A stretch of 64,000 nucleotides of DNA, from NCBI RefSeq assembly GCF_026168105.1, contig NZ_LBMW01000037.1, positions 1 through 64,000 of the forward strand, in the 5' to 3' direction. Source of the stretch: Streptomyces hygroscopicus (GTDB taxonomy: Bacteria > Actinomycetota > Actinomycetes > Streptomycetales > Streptomycetaceae). The notes below the pieces were generated by a model. That model was not told the origin of the DNA, did no database searches, and was given only the letters and a program-made list of their open reading frames with translations. Made by a program: the position numbers and the translations under genes. How positions within the stretch are numbered: position 1 is the stretch's first letter; every line of letters starts with the position of its first letter. Below are positions 9,417 through 18,367 of this stretch, piece by piece.

Positions 9417-9593
9417 CCTCGACTTCCCCTCTCACTGGACAGTTTGGATCCAATCGGTGGCCATCGTTGCTTCAACGCCTGCTCTCGCGCAGCAGTTCAC
9501 ACATACGTCCTCCGATGCGATGCACCGGCAGTGATTTCCTGACCCGGCACTTCTTCGGTGGCACCAGCCGGGACAAGACCGCCACCGCCGGAG

Positions 9594-9627
9594 GCTTCCG
9601 CGTACTGGGACGACCTGCGCGTTGCCG
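9594..9627. repeat. Short direct repeat L5 (copy of 62739-62772)
   Basis: CTTCCGCGTACTGGGACGACCTGCGCGT matches the right block, where it follows the L4-type sequence (7868-7896 here; 62686-62715 there) within about 30 bp. In the left block these two pieces are separated by the 1.7-kb toxin segment, which marks the segment as an insertion. Confidence 0.6.
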
Positions 9628-9953
9628 GCTGTGTCCCGGGGCACCTTCACCTCGACCAGCCCGACGTCGGTCACCACGGTCTTCGCACGTGTGCCGTTGC
9701 GGCTGTTGCCGTTGTACTTCCCGGCCGGATCGTGCTTCTCGTAGCCGACATGGTCGGTGATCTCGCCCTCCAGGGCGGACTCCAGCACCCGCTTGGTCAA
9801 CTGCTGCAACAGCCCGCCCTCGCCGGTCAGCTGCAGGCCCTCGTTATGGGCCCTGTCGACGAGCATCGCGATCAACTGCTCGTCGGTCGCCGTATTCGAC
9901 GGTGCCCCGACAGCAGGCTGTACGGACTCGGGGTCACCGGCAGTTCTGGTCAT
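9628..9953 (-). pseudogene. IS256-family transposase, N-terminal fragment
   Basis: It starts at ATG 9953 with AAGGAGA upstream and encodes about 110 residues of genuine IS256 N-terminus. These include a GLLQQLTKRVLESALEGEIT segment, HVGYEKHDPAGK, GNSRNGTRAKTVVTDVG and VEVKVPRD. After that the frame runs into repeat sequence and vector-like shadow until 9432. All three catalytic acidic residues are missing, so it is inactive. Confidence 0.8.
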
Positions 9954-10003
9954 CTGTCGTCTCCTTGATCATCAGATCCGCCGTTGATTAGTACCTCTGT
10001 GTG

Positions 10004-11080
10004 TCAAGCAGCTGCTGCGAGTTGAACTCGGTGATCTCGTTTCATGATCCGGTAGACCACATTGGAAAGGCGTCGTTTGAGGGCTCGGCGAGCCTCGGCG
10101 GGTGTATTTCCTTTGGCGATCTTGCGGAGGTAGTACTCCCGGCCGCGCCCATCGTTACGGATCTGGCAGACAGCGATGATGTGAAGCGCGCTGTTCAAGG
10201 CTCTGCTACCCCCGGTGTTGAGCCGATGGCGTACCCGTTTGCCGCTGGAGGCATCCAAGGGCGCGCTGGCGAAGTGGTGTTCTGCCGGGAAGCGGCTGAT
10301 GTCACCGACGTGGCCCATGAGCTTCGCAGCCAGTACCGCGCCCAGTCCGGGCAGCGACGTCAGGCTGGTTCGTGCGGCAGCGAGAGCATCGCGCATCTGG
10401 GCCTCGTTGTCCTTGACCTGCCGGTCAAGCCTGCGCAGGTCAGCCAGCAGATCCCAAGCGATGTCCCGGCGGCAGTGGTCCGTCGCAGTGGCCAGCCGGA
10501 TGCCCTTCATCAAAGTTGCAGCCTTCTCCGCCGACAGCCGTGTGGGGGCGCCACCGGGCAACAGGTCGCGAAGGACCGCGTGGAGACGGTTGACGGTACG
10601 CGTCCGCTCGCCGGTCAGGTCGTCGTGTCGCTCGGTCAGCAGCCGCAGGATCGTGGACTGGTCCTCCGCGGTGACCTTGCGCAGATCAGTGCGGAAGAGC
10701 GCAACCTGGGCCACGCGGAGAGCGTCCGCGGGGTCGATCTTCCGGTCCCCGCCGGTGGCCAGAAGACGGGCCCTGGCCGACAAGGTGGAAGGCACGTCGA
10801 CGACATCCTCGCCCGCGGCGGCCAGCTGCTGAGCAAGAGACCGACCGAGACCTCCGGCGCCTTCGACCGCGAACCGGCGCCCAGGCCGCTGCGCGCACCA
10901 GTGCAGAAGCCGACCGAAGGTCCCGGAGTTGACGACGAACCGCCGCTGACCAATCTTGTGGCCTGCTGCATCGACAGCGACTGCGGTGTGCGAGGACTTG
11001 TGGGGATCGATCCCGATGATGATCACGCGCAACCGAAATGTGCGGTGGGCACTCTGACTTGAAGTAGCAGTCACATACAT
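10004..11080 (-). mobile_element. IS110-family transposase (apparently intact)
   Basis: DEDD transposase of up to 358 residues. The RuvC-like N-terminal domain has GIDPHKSSHTAV and the conserved acidic residue in RFAVEGAG. The central region includes RLHAVLRDLLPGG. The C-terminal transposase_20 domain has LTSLPGLGAVLAAKLMGHVG and the family-typical ending ALKRRLSNVVYR. ATG 11080 gives an 18-residue extension; GTG at residue 19 (VIIIGIDPHK) is an equally plausible start. The frame is undamaged, making this the only full-length transposase in the window. It lies directly beside the IS256 fragment. IS110 elements lack long terminal inverted repeats, so I cannot fix the ends of the element. Confidence 0.88.
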
Positions 11081-11683
11081 TCATGTCTCTGTCGAGCCAC
11101 ACCGCGCGGATGCCGGACGGCGGCGGCACGCTAATCATGAGCCAGCCCGCAGGGCGGCAAGACACCACACGAGCCCGTGCCGACCGGCACCCTGGACGCT
11201 ACGGCTGCAGACCGAGCGCCTGCGACCGATTGAACAAGTCAGACACTCCCACCGTGACCGGCCGGATAGTTGGTCTCATGACATCCAGGAAGCGTACGGG
11301 AACGACTCAATGGCCATTGACAGCCGGACACACTCCGCACACTCGGACGGCTCCACAACGACCACGAAGACAAAGGAGACACGGCGAACATGACACCGGC
11401 CGACACGACTTCACGTCACCACATTCGAGGAGCCGTCACCATGATCAACCCATCCAACTGCCCCTTTGAACAGACCCAATACACCCACACATCAGTGACA
11501 AACAAAGCCGAACATCCCAGTGACATCACGACCGAACCTCACAGCGTGGATCGACCACGACGGTGTCGTGGGGCAGGCCGGTGCGGATCGCGGTTCCGAC
11601 CTTGCTGATCGCGGTGCTGGCCGGCGTCGAGGACGAGGCGCAACGGTTTGCGGCAATCGACAAGGCGGTAGGTGGCCGACCCG
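11081..11683. other. No supported gene between IS110 and the duplicated small gene
   Basis: The stretch includes about 350 bp of mixed composition rich in CACA/ACGA. It also contains a plus-strand open segment (11563-11670) reading like a protein interior (RIAVPTLLIAVLAGVEDEAQ), but there is no start, ribosome site or recognisable family. It may be the left end or flank of the IS110 element plus a further gene remnant. Confidence 0.4.
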
Positions 11684-12349
11684 TTAACGACTCATACTGC
11701 TCGGCCGAGGAGCCGAATGACTCGAAGAGTTGGGAAGGGGCGGCAACACACCCCTAGCCACCCTCACCGAGTCCCTAAGTGCCGCTGCATCCGCTACGGA
11801 CTTCTGCGCAGCCTCCATAGCAGCCTGAAACGCCTCCCCCAGGTTAATCGTGCCAGCTGGGGCAGGTATCTGATTGGCGGGCGAAGCCGCATCAGGCGTC
11901 ATGCCAGACGCTGCAGCAATACTTGCAGGTCGCCGCGACAGCTCAACGCCGCCCGGCCCCCCGAAACTACCGAAACCAGCCGACTGCGGCGCCGGCACAC
12001 TGCTGGCTGGCGGCGGGAGCATCCGAAGCCTAACCTGTTCATTGAATCCGTTCATGGAATTGAACGCACTGTTAAACTGCTCTCGGCTGGCGTCAGACAT
12101 GGCGACCTCGCTTGCAGGCGGAGCGACTAGAGCGGAGCTTTGCGCGGTAGAGCCAGTCCCCCGAATCTGCGCCTTCCTCTGCTGCGAAGTGGGGGCGTTG
12201 CTCACCGAATTGGCGCTGCTCGACTGAGCAGCCAGTCTCACAGCAGCCATATCCGGCCATGTCTTCCTTGTTTTATCGATAACCTGTTCATTGAATCTGC
12301 TCATGGAATTGAACGCACTGTTAAACTGCTCTCGGCTGGCGTCAGACAT
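11684..12349 (-). CDS. Unrecognised small protein with duplicated N-terminus
   Basis: ATG 12349 is preceded by GAGAGAGG and begins MSDASREQFNSAFNSM; the frame gives 221 residues. The same opening recurs at residue 84 (internal ATG 12100, preceded by AAGCGAGG), because 79 bp are duplicated 249 bp apart, in frame. After the second copy comes a Pro/Gly/Ser-rich stretch, then an Ala-rich helical segment near LGEAFQAAMEAAQKSVADAA, and a Pro/Ser tail. No signal peptide or membrane segment is seen. G+C is lower than in neighbours, suggesting acquisition. I do not recognise the family. The longer open frame to 12580 lacks a ribosome site. Confidence 0.55.
   Translation of the reverse strand: MSDASREQFNSAFNSMSRFNEQVIDKTRKTWPDMAAVRLAAQSSSANSVSNAPTSQQRKAQIRGTGSTAQSSALVAPPASEVAMSDASREQFNSAFNSMNGFNEQVRLRMLPPPASSVPAPQSAGFGSFGGPGGVELSRRPASIAAASGMTPDAASPANQIPAPAGTINLGEAFQAAMEAAQKSVADAAALRDSVRVARGVLPPLPNSSSHSAPRPSSMSR
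12031..12109. repeat. 79-bp direct repeat, copy A
   Basis: This copy runs from TAACCTGTTCATTGAATC to GACATGGCGACCTC and matches 12280-12358 at 77 of 79 bases by eye. The offset is exactly 249 bp (83 codons), so the duplication preserves the minus-strand reading frame and copies the ribosome-site region plus the first codons. Confidence 0.9.
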
Positions 12350-12358
12350 GGCGACCTC
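12280..12358. repeat. 79-bp direct repeat, copy B
   Basis: Partner of 12031-12109; it differs only at two positions near its left end (C/T and T/C). It contains the likely real start codon at 12349 and part of its ribosome site. Confidence 0.9.
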
Positions 12359-12600
12359 TCTCACCATTACAGGCGGATCGACTAGCAGGCTGGCCCGTAA
12401 CTCAATTCTGCTTGCCCTGTAGGGAGTCCTAATGTCCTTAACTCGTGCAAACCGGTACATCTTGCTCCTCTTTGAAAGATCGCTATTTTCAAGAGTGGGA
12501 GCACATCGGCCGCCGTCAGGGGTAGATGAAGTTATGGGACCACCTCTGGTAGGAACGGACTGCGTGAGTCGTTGGTTCAAGTCAGCCGAAGCCGGAGAGC

Positions 12601-12910
12601 GTGAGCCCGTCCGTGCGCCGCGTGGTGCTCGTCATCGGGCAGGCGGGTGACGGGTTCTTCGGCAACACCAGCGGCCCGAACGGCACCCTCTACTGCAACG
12701 TCTTGTCCTCCGATCCGTCCCGCGCCGGGACATGGGCGCTCGCTCCCGGTGGCAACGCCCACCGCATCGCCGCCCCGCCAGCGAACGGGCGGCCCACCGG
12801 TCTGGCCATCGATCCGGCCGGGCGCACCCTGTACGTCGCCGACAGCAACACCAGCACATCTGGGCGGTTTCCTGCCTCCGGCGGATCCGCGCCCCCCGGG
12901 TTGAGAGAAT
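12601..12910 (+). pseudogene. SMP-30/gluconolactonase-type beta-propeller fragment
   Basis: The plus frame reads GPNGTLYCNV, later GNAHRIAAPPANGRPTGLAI and DPAGRTLYVADSNTST. This matches one and a half blades of an SMP-30/strictosidine-synthase-like propeller (RPTGLA-DP-GRTLYVADS). After ADSNTS, homology seems to continue one frame over as IWAVSCLRR, consistent with loss of one C in 'agcac(c)atctgggcg'. No start or C-terminus is present. It is a remnant. Confidence 0.45.
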
Positions 12911-13042
12911 CAAGAAGCCAGGCGGCAAGACCGCGCCCAGGAGCGGCACGGTCTTGCCTGCGCACCCTCAGGTGAGGGCCGCGAGGCCCACGACCGGCCT
13001 GCGCTCCTCCGGCGTGAACCTCTCTCCATGGCTCCGACGTGG

Positions 13043-15838
13043 TCAGGAGGGCAACTCCCTGAAACGTGCGGCAAGTTCGCTGCGGGAGCGGATGCCGAGC
13101 TTCGCATAGACGTGCGTCAGGTGGTACTGCACCGTTTTGACCGAGATGAACAGCTCCAGCGCTGCCTGCTGATTGGTCGCGCCCGAGGCGACCAACCGGG
13201 CCACGGCCTGTTCCTGCGCGGTGAGCTGGGACATTCCGGGAGTGAGGCGGCTGGTGTGCAGCCCGACTGCCTGTAGTTCCCGGTCACAGCGCTCGACATA
13301 CGTGCGTGCGCCGAGGGTTGTATAGGTGTCGCGGGCATTCTTCAGGACGGTGTCGGCTTCGCGGCGCTTGCCGGCCCGGCGGAGGGTCTGCCCGTAGGCG
13401 AAGTTGACCCGGGCTCGGTCGTACGGGAGAGGAAGGTGTTCGAGGTGGCCGAGGGCCTGCTCGAACTCCTTGCGGGCTGTGTCGATGTCGCCGCGGGCTG
13501 CGGTGATCCGACCGCGGGCCAGACCCAGCCGGGCCATGGCGGAGCGTCGGGCACGTAGCGCGGCCAGGTGTTCGTGCGGAGAGAGGAAGGCATCGGCCGC
13601 ATCCACGCGGCCGGTCATGACCAACGCGTTGGCGTACACGTCCGGCCAGGGCCAGAAGCCCGGTTCGTCGACCGACTCGCGGTCGGTGAGCTGTACCACC
13701 GGAGCCAGGGCCTCGACGACACGGTCGTAGTCCCCGCGCGCCTCGGCCACCTGGGCCCGGGCGAGACAGGCAGGGATCAGCATGACCTCGTAGTGATGAA
13801 AGTCGGCGGCGGCCTCACCCACGTGGTGGTCGGCCGCGTCCCAGTCGCCACGCAGGGCGTTGATCTGAGCGCCGGTCCAGTGGACCATTGGCCGTACCAG
13901 CTCGATGCTGACGTCGGCGAGCCGTGCCGCAGCCCGCTGCACGGTCTCCAGGGCTTCCGGCCAGGCGCCGAGCGCGAACTGAGTACGTGCCAGCCAGCCC
14001 TGCGCCCACAGAGAGATTCGGGTGGAACCCATGCGGTAGCCCGTGGGTAGGGCTGCCTCAAGCCGGCGGCGAGCGGCCTCCGGGGCGTCGAAGGCGAGGT
14101 CGACCCAGCCCCGGCCGAGCTGGAAACGCTGCGGCTGAGCACCGCCGGGCAGGGTGGACGCGGCGGCCTCATAGGCGGCCAGCGCTTCCTCCGGGCGGCC
14201 CATGGCGGCGAGTCCCAGGCCGAGTACGGCCTCCGACTCGATCGCCGAGGGGTCGTCGGGGTCCGCCAGTTCGACTGCCCGGCGGGCCCAGGTCACCATG
14301 TCGCGTCCGTCCCAGTGCCCCAGGGCGTGCAGCACGCGCCGTTGGCAGATCATGGCCATGAGGTCCGGATGCCGCTTCGGATCGCAAAGCTGCCAGGCGT
14401 CGGTCAGGAAGGTCTCCGCCTCGGCCGGCCGTCCCCGCATGATGGCCAGATAGCCGAGGACGACATCGCGCAGGATGCCGGCGGGGAAGCTCTCCAGCTC
14501 CGCAGCGAACGCCGCGGCCTGCGGCACGTCCCCCGCGCCGATCATGGCGTCGACGGCACGGAGCAGCCGGTCCTCCCGCGTGGCACGATGAGCGGTCAGC
14601 CGGCCGGCACGGACCAGAGTGTCCGCGACGATGGACCACTCCCCGGCTGAGGCGCGCTCGACGGCGTACCGGTCGAGTTCACCGGCAAGTGGTTCGTCGG
14701 CCGTGGTGGTGGCCGCCACCCGATGGGTGAGCTGTCGCCCGTAGTCCTCGATGATCTCCGCCGCGCGCCGGTGCAGTCCGGCGCGCCGGGTGAGATCGAT
14801 GCCGGTGAGGATTGCGGCTCGGGCAAGTGGATGGACGAAGGTCAGCTGAGCCCGTCCGGGATCAATGGTTGCGGTCAGCAGAGCCGCCGAGCGTGCTTCG
14901 TCCACGGCGGGCAGCGGCTCGTCGACGTCGGCCAGCTCGGCGGCCTCGGCCAGCGTCGCGTCGTCCCCGAGAACCGAGCAGGCCTCCACCAGGCGCCGGG
15001 CACTCTCGCCGCAACGGGCGAGCCGCTCGCGGACGGCCGCAGCGTATCGGGCGGGAGCGGGCAGTTCCGGGCGCCAGTCCTGCCACGTCTCGCGGGGCAG
15101 CTCGCGCAACAGCTGGCTGACGTGGCGCGGATTGCCCAAGGTGTGGTGGCACAGGTGCCGGGCCGCGGGCAGGTCCAAGGAGACTCCTTGGACCTCGCGA
15201 GCGAGCGTGCACACGTCCTGGGGAGTGAGGGGTCCAAGCCGCTGAGCGTCGTCCTGACAGCTGTCGAGAAACTCCAAGGTCCGCAGGAGCGGCGCGGGAA
15301 GGTCCTCGTACGTGCCTTGCACCTCGTACTTCTCGTACGGCTCCTCCCGGGCCACAAGGAGGACCAGCACCCGCGCGTTCGACATCCTGCGCACCGCGGA
15401 ACGCATGGCACGCAGGCTCTCGACATCAGCCCAGTGGGCATCCTCGACCACAACGATCAGAGGCTGCCGCTCCTGCCTCGCCGTCCATTGGCGGGTCAGC
15501 AGACGGCCGGTTTCCAGCACCGCATGCGACGACGCGGGATCAGCCAGATCGGGGTCGGCTCCCAGAGCTCGCAGGAGCTGTTCCGCGATCCCGAGCGGCA
15601 GGTCCGACTCCCAGGGCACCCCCGCGACGCGCAGCACGCGGGGCGGGGTCGCCCCGCTGAGTGCCCGGTGCCGGTGGATGGCGTGCTCGACCAGAGCAGA
15701 CTTCCCGATGCCCGCAGGGCCCCCGACCAGAAGCCACCCGGGGCCGCCGGAACACGCAGCACTGATCGCGCGGGTCAGCGCGGCCACCTCGCCGGCCCGG
15801 CCGATCAGGCTTCGCTGCTGCTCGGGACGGTCAGTCAT
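13043..15838 (-). CDS. LAL-type LuxR-family transcriptional regulator (large ATP-binding)
   Basis: This protein of 931 residues has the LAL layout. The N-terminal ATPase has Walker A GGPAGIGKSALV (about 39-50) and Walker B LIVVVEDAHWAD (about 126-137). A long TPR-like helical middle follows, and a C-terminal LuxR helix-turn-helix (about 866-925) has LTAQEQAVARLVASGATNQQ and VKTVQYHLTHVYAKLGIRSR. Proteins of this type are transcriptional activators, often gated by a small ligand and ATP. It lies 186 bp downstream of benD on the same strand, so it may be co-transcribed with ben or be an independent gene; sequence alone does not decide. The C-terminus is complete and the stop is at 13043. Confidence 0.9.
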   Translation of the reverse strand: MTDRPEQQRSLIGRAGEVAALTRAISAACSGGPGWLLVGGPAGIGKSALVEHAIHRHRALSGATPPRVLRVAGVPWESDLPLGIAEQLLRALGADPDLADPASSHAVLETGRLLTRQWTARQERQPLIVVVEDAHWADVESLRAMRSAVRRMSNARVLVLLVAREEPYEKYEVQGTYEDLPAPLLRTLEFLDSCQDDAQRLGPLTPQDVCTLAREVQGVSLDLPAARHLCHHTLGNPRHVSQLLRELPRETWQDWRPELPAPARYAAAVRERLARCGESARRLVEACSVLGDDATLAEAAELADVDEPLPAVDEARSAALLTATIDPGRAQLTFVHPLARAAILTGIDLTRRAGLHRRAAEIIEDYGRQLTHRVAATTTADEPLAGELDRYAVERASAGEWSIVADTLVRAGRLTAHRATREDRLLRAVDAMIGAGDVPQAAAFAAELESFPAGILRDVVLGYLAIMRGRPAEAETFLTDAWQLCDPKRHPDLMAMICQRRVLHALGHWDGRDMVTWARRAVELADPDDPSAIESEAVLGLGLAAMGRPEEALAAYEAAASTLPGGAQPQRFQLGRGWVDLAFDAPEAARRRLEAALPTGYRMGSTRISLWAQGWLARTQFALGAWPEALETVQRAAARLADVSIELVRPMVHWTGAQINALRGDWDAADHHVGEAAADFHHYEVMLIPACLARAQVAEARGDYDRVVEALAPVVQLTDRESVDEPGFWPWPDVYANALVMTGRVDAADAFLSPHEHLAALRARRSAMARLGLARGRITAARGDIDTARKEFEQALGHLEHLPLPYDRARVNFAYGQTLRRAGKRREADTVLKNARDTYTTLGARTYVERCDRELQAVGLHTSRLTPGMSQLTAQEQAVARLVASGATNQQAALELFISVKTVQYHLTHVYAKLGIRSRSELAARFRELPS

Positions 15839-16024
15839 CTGTCAGCACGCTAACACCGCCGTTCGGCCCGGGCGCGGGTCCAGCCGCGCGCCTGTCCCGG
15901 GCCGTGAGGAACGTGACGGCATTCCGCCGCGATCCGGCGCAGTGGCGCGCACCCGTAGACAGGTTCTGCGGAAGGTTCGTCCCGACACGCCAGGCTCTTC
16001 TCAGCGGGACAACCGGGCGGGGCA

Positions 16025-16810
16025 TCAGCCGAGATCTCCGCCGCCTACCGGCAGCACCGTCCCCGTGATGTACGACGCCTCGTCGGAGGCCAGGAAGCAG
16101 ATGGCGGCGGCCTGCTCCTCGAGTGTGCCGTAGCGCTTCAGCAGCGACGAGGCAACGGTCTGGTCGACGATCTGCTGGTACCAGGCCTTCTCCCGGACGG
16201 TGCCCGGTGCGGGTCCACGAGCGACCCGACGGGTCGGCGCCTCGGTGCCGCCGGCCGCGGTGGCGAGGACCCGGATACCGTACGGTGCGGCCTCCATGGC
16301 CAGGGAAGCGGTGAGGGCGTTGATCCCGCCCTTGGCCGCTGAGTAGGGGATGCGGTTGATGCCCCGCGTGGCCACGGATGAGACGTTCACGATCACGCCG
16401 GAGCGCTGCTCGATGAGGTGGGGCAGGACGGCGCGCGTGGTCCAGAGGGTGGGATACAGGGAGCGCTGGATCTCGGCCTGGATCTCGGGCGGGGAGTAGT
16501 GCTCGTAGGGCTTGGCCCAGATCGTTCCGCCGACGTTGTTCACCAGCACGTCGATGCGGCCCCCCACCAGCTTGAGGGCCTCGGTGATCGCGGAGTGCGC
16601 GCCCTCGTAGGTCTCCAGGTCGGCGAGAACGGCGTGCACGCCGAGCTCGGAGGCGACCTCGCGGACCGTCTCCGAGCGGTCCACGAGGACGACCTCGGCG
16701 GACTCGGCGGCAAGGCGGAGGGCAACCTCAAGGCCTATGCCCTGGGCGGCGCCGGTGACGACGGCCTTCTTCTCGGTGAACCGCCCGACGTGCACGCTGT
16801 TGACGCTCAC
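16025..16810 (-). CDS. benD: 1,6-dihydroxycyclohexa-2,4-diene-1-carboxylate dehydrogenase (BenD)
   Basis: Short-chain dehydrogenase of 261 residues. The NAD-binding TGAAQGIG is near residue 18, NNVGG near 90, Ser around 140 and YSAAKGG (catalytic Tyr-x-x-x-Lys) about 154-160. It starts at GTG 16810, overlapping the benC stop as GTGA, so it is coupled to benABC. In the pathway it oxidises benzoate cis-diol with loss of CO2 to give catechol. The assignment to BenD rests on position directly after benC and on family match. The longer open frame to 16933 lies inside benC and is not used. Confidence 0.9.
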   Translation of the reverse strand: MSVNSVHVGRFTEKKAVVTGAAQGIGLEVALRLAAESAEVVLVDRSETVREVASELGVHAVLADLETYEGAHSAITEALKLVGGRIDVLVNNVGGTIWAKPYEHYSPPEIQAEIQRSLYPTLWTTRAVLPHLIEQRSGVIVNVSSVATRGINRIPYSAAKGGINALTASLAMEAAPYGIRVLATAAGGTEAPTRRVARGPAPGTVREKAWYQQIVDQTVASSLLKRYGTLEEQAAAICFLASDEASYITGTVLPVGGGDLG

Positions 16811-17850
16811 GCCGCCTCCGCTGTCTCGCGCACGGCGGCCGGGGTGAACTTCTCGTAGTGGAAGCTCGCCGGCACCACCCCGAGGGAGGCGATGTGGCCG
16901 CGCACAGCCTCGACCATGGGCGGCGGGCCGCACAGATAGACGTCCGCGTCTCCGTCGTGGAGGGTCCCGGTGTCCATCAGGTTTGTCACGAAGCCCTTGT
17001 TGCGGGCCATGCTGTCGGGGTCGGCGACGCAGTGGTCGAAGGTGAACCCGGGGACGATCTCGGTGTACTCGTCCAGGGTGTCCAGGTGGACGAGGTCCTC
17101 GTCGGTGGTGACGCCGTACACCAGGTGGACCGGGTGAGCGGGCGGCTTCTGCGCGAGGTACTCCAGCATCGACAGCAGCGGCGCGAGACCCGTGCCGCCC
17201 GCCAGAAGCAGGGCGGGGCGGGTGAGCGCGCGCAGGTAGAAGCCTCCCATCGGCCCCGTGAACTGCAGCCGGTCGCCGACTCGGGCCCGCTCGGTGAGGT
17301 ACCCCGACATCGCCCCGCCCGGCACGGTCCGGACCAGGAAGGAGATCCGGCGCCGGTCGGGGCCCGAGCTGAAGGAGTACGCACGGGTCTGGTCGGCACC
17401 GGGGACGGTGACGTTGACGTACTGGCCGGGCAGGAAGTCCAGTGCCTCCCGGTCGTCGAGGTCAAGGGCGAACTCGACGGTCGTGGGCGAGTGGCGCCGG
17501 ATTTCGGCGAGCGTCGCGGTGTGCGTGATCGCGGCGGTCTTCGCCGCCGCCGAGGAGGACGGGATGCGCAGCACAAGGTCGCTCAGCGGGGTCGTCTGGC
17601 AGGGCAGGCAGTACCCCTGCGCGGCCTCGTCGTCGCTCAACGCCTCCTCGATGTAGTCACCGCCGTCGTAACTACCCGACTCGCACAGTGACTTGCAGGT
17701 GCCGCAGGCGCCGTCTCGGCAGTCGAGCGGGATGTTGATGCGGGCCTTGTAGGAGGCCTCGGCGACGGTCTCGTCCGGGCGGCACTCGATGAAGCGGGTG
17801 ATGCCGTCCTCGAAGTTCAGGGCGACCTGGAAGGACATGCCGGTGCTCAT
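16807..17850 (-). CDS. benC: Benzoate 1,2-dioxygenase reductase component (BenC)
   Basis: This 347-residue protein has an N-terminal plant-type [2Fe-2S] ferredoxin domain (Cys pattern CRDGACGTCKSLC, then the fourth Cys in YCLPCQT). A ferredoxin-NADP reductase module follows: FAD-binding RAYSFSSGP and NAD-binding LLAGGTGLAPLLSML, with an acid/aromatic C-terminal part. It passes electrons from NADH to the Rieske oxygenase BenAB. It starts at ATG 17850, 10 bp after benB ends, and overlaps benD. Gene order benA-benB-benC-benD is the classic one. Confidence 0.94.
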   Translation of the reverse strand: MSTGMSFQVALNFEDGITRFIECRPDETVAEASYKARINIPLDCRDGACGTCKSLCESGSYDGGDYIEEALSDDEAAQGYCLPCQTTPLSDLVLRIPSSSAAAKTAAITHTATLAEIRRHSPTTVEFALDLDDREALDFLPGQYVNVTVPGADQTRAYSFSSGPDRRRISFLVRTVPGGAMSGYLTERARVGDRLQFTGPMGGFYLRALTRPALLLAGGTGLAPLLSMLEYLAQKPPAHPVHLVYGVTTDEDLVHLDTLDEYTEIVPGFTFDHCVADPDSMARNKGFVTNLMDTGTLHDGDADVYLCGPPPMVEAVRGHIASLGVVPASFHYEKFTPAAVRETAEAA

Positions 17851-17860
17851 TTCCGGGGTG

Positions 17861-18367
17861 TCAGACGTGGTAGATGTCGACGACGTGATGGACGTAGTCG
17901 TTCTTGAGAACGACCTTCTTCCGCGTGATCAGCGGGTCGGGCCCCGAGAGGTCCAGCGTGTAGTACGACGTGCCGAAGTATGTGTCGACGGTCTGGTAGC
18001 GGTAGTAGAGGGTGAACCAGTTGAAGCGCACGTCCAGCACGTCGCCGTCGACGCCGGTGACCTCGACGTTGGTGATGTTGTGGCCGGTGCGCGGCTCGGG
18101 CAGGCTCGTGGCGCTGGAGCGATCGGTGCGGATACGGAAGACGCGGTCCTCCAGTCCGGCCCGGCTGGGGTAGTAGATCAGGGATATCTCACGCTGCGGG
18201 TCGCGGGTGAGCTCCTCGTCGTCCGCCCAGGCCGGCATCCAGAACTCGGCGTCCGGGTGGTAGCACTGCAGCCACTTCTCGAATGCGCGGTCGTCGAGAT
18301 GGCGAGCCTCGCGGTAAAGGAACTGCCGGATACCTTCGAGGGTGGTTTCGTCGATCGCCGTGGTCAC
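17861..18367 (-). CDS. benB: Benzoate 1,2-dioxygenase small (beta) subunit (BenB)
   Basis: This 168-residue protein matches ring-hydroxylating dioxygenase beta subunits: an N-terminal REARHLDDRAFEKWLQCYHP segment and a C-terminal RKKVVLKNDYV ending. The start is GTG 18367, overlapping the benA stop (GTGA). The longer frame upstream lies inside benA. Beta subunits have a structural role in the alpha3-beta3 oxygenase. The length is normal. Confidence 0.93.
   Translation of the reverse strand: MTTAIDETTLEGIRQFLYREARHLDDRAFEKWLQCYHPDAEFWMPAWADDEELTRDPQREISLIYYPSRAGLEDRVFRIRTDRSSATSLPEPRTGHNITNVEVTGVDGDVLDVRFNWFTLYYRYQTVDTYFGTSYYTLDLSGPDPLITRKKVVLKNDYVHHVVDIYHV

Noticed and set aside
10001..11062. 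Plus-strand open frame of 353 codons
   Set aside because: It is the antisense of the IS110 transposase, whose motifs are on the minus strand.
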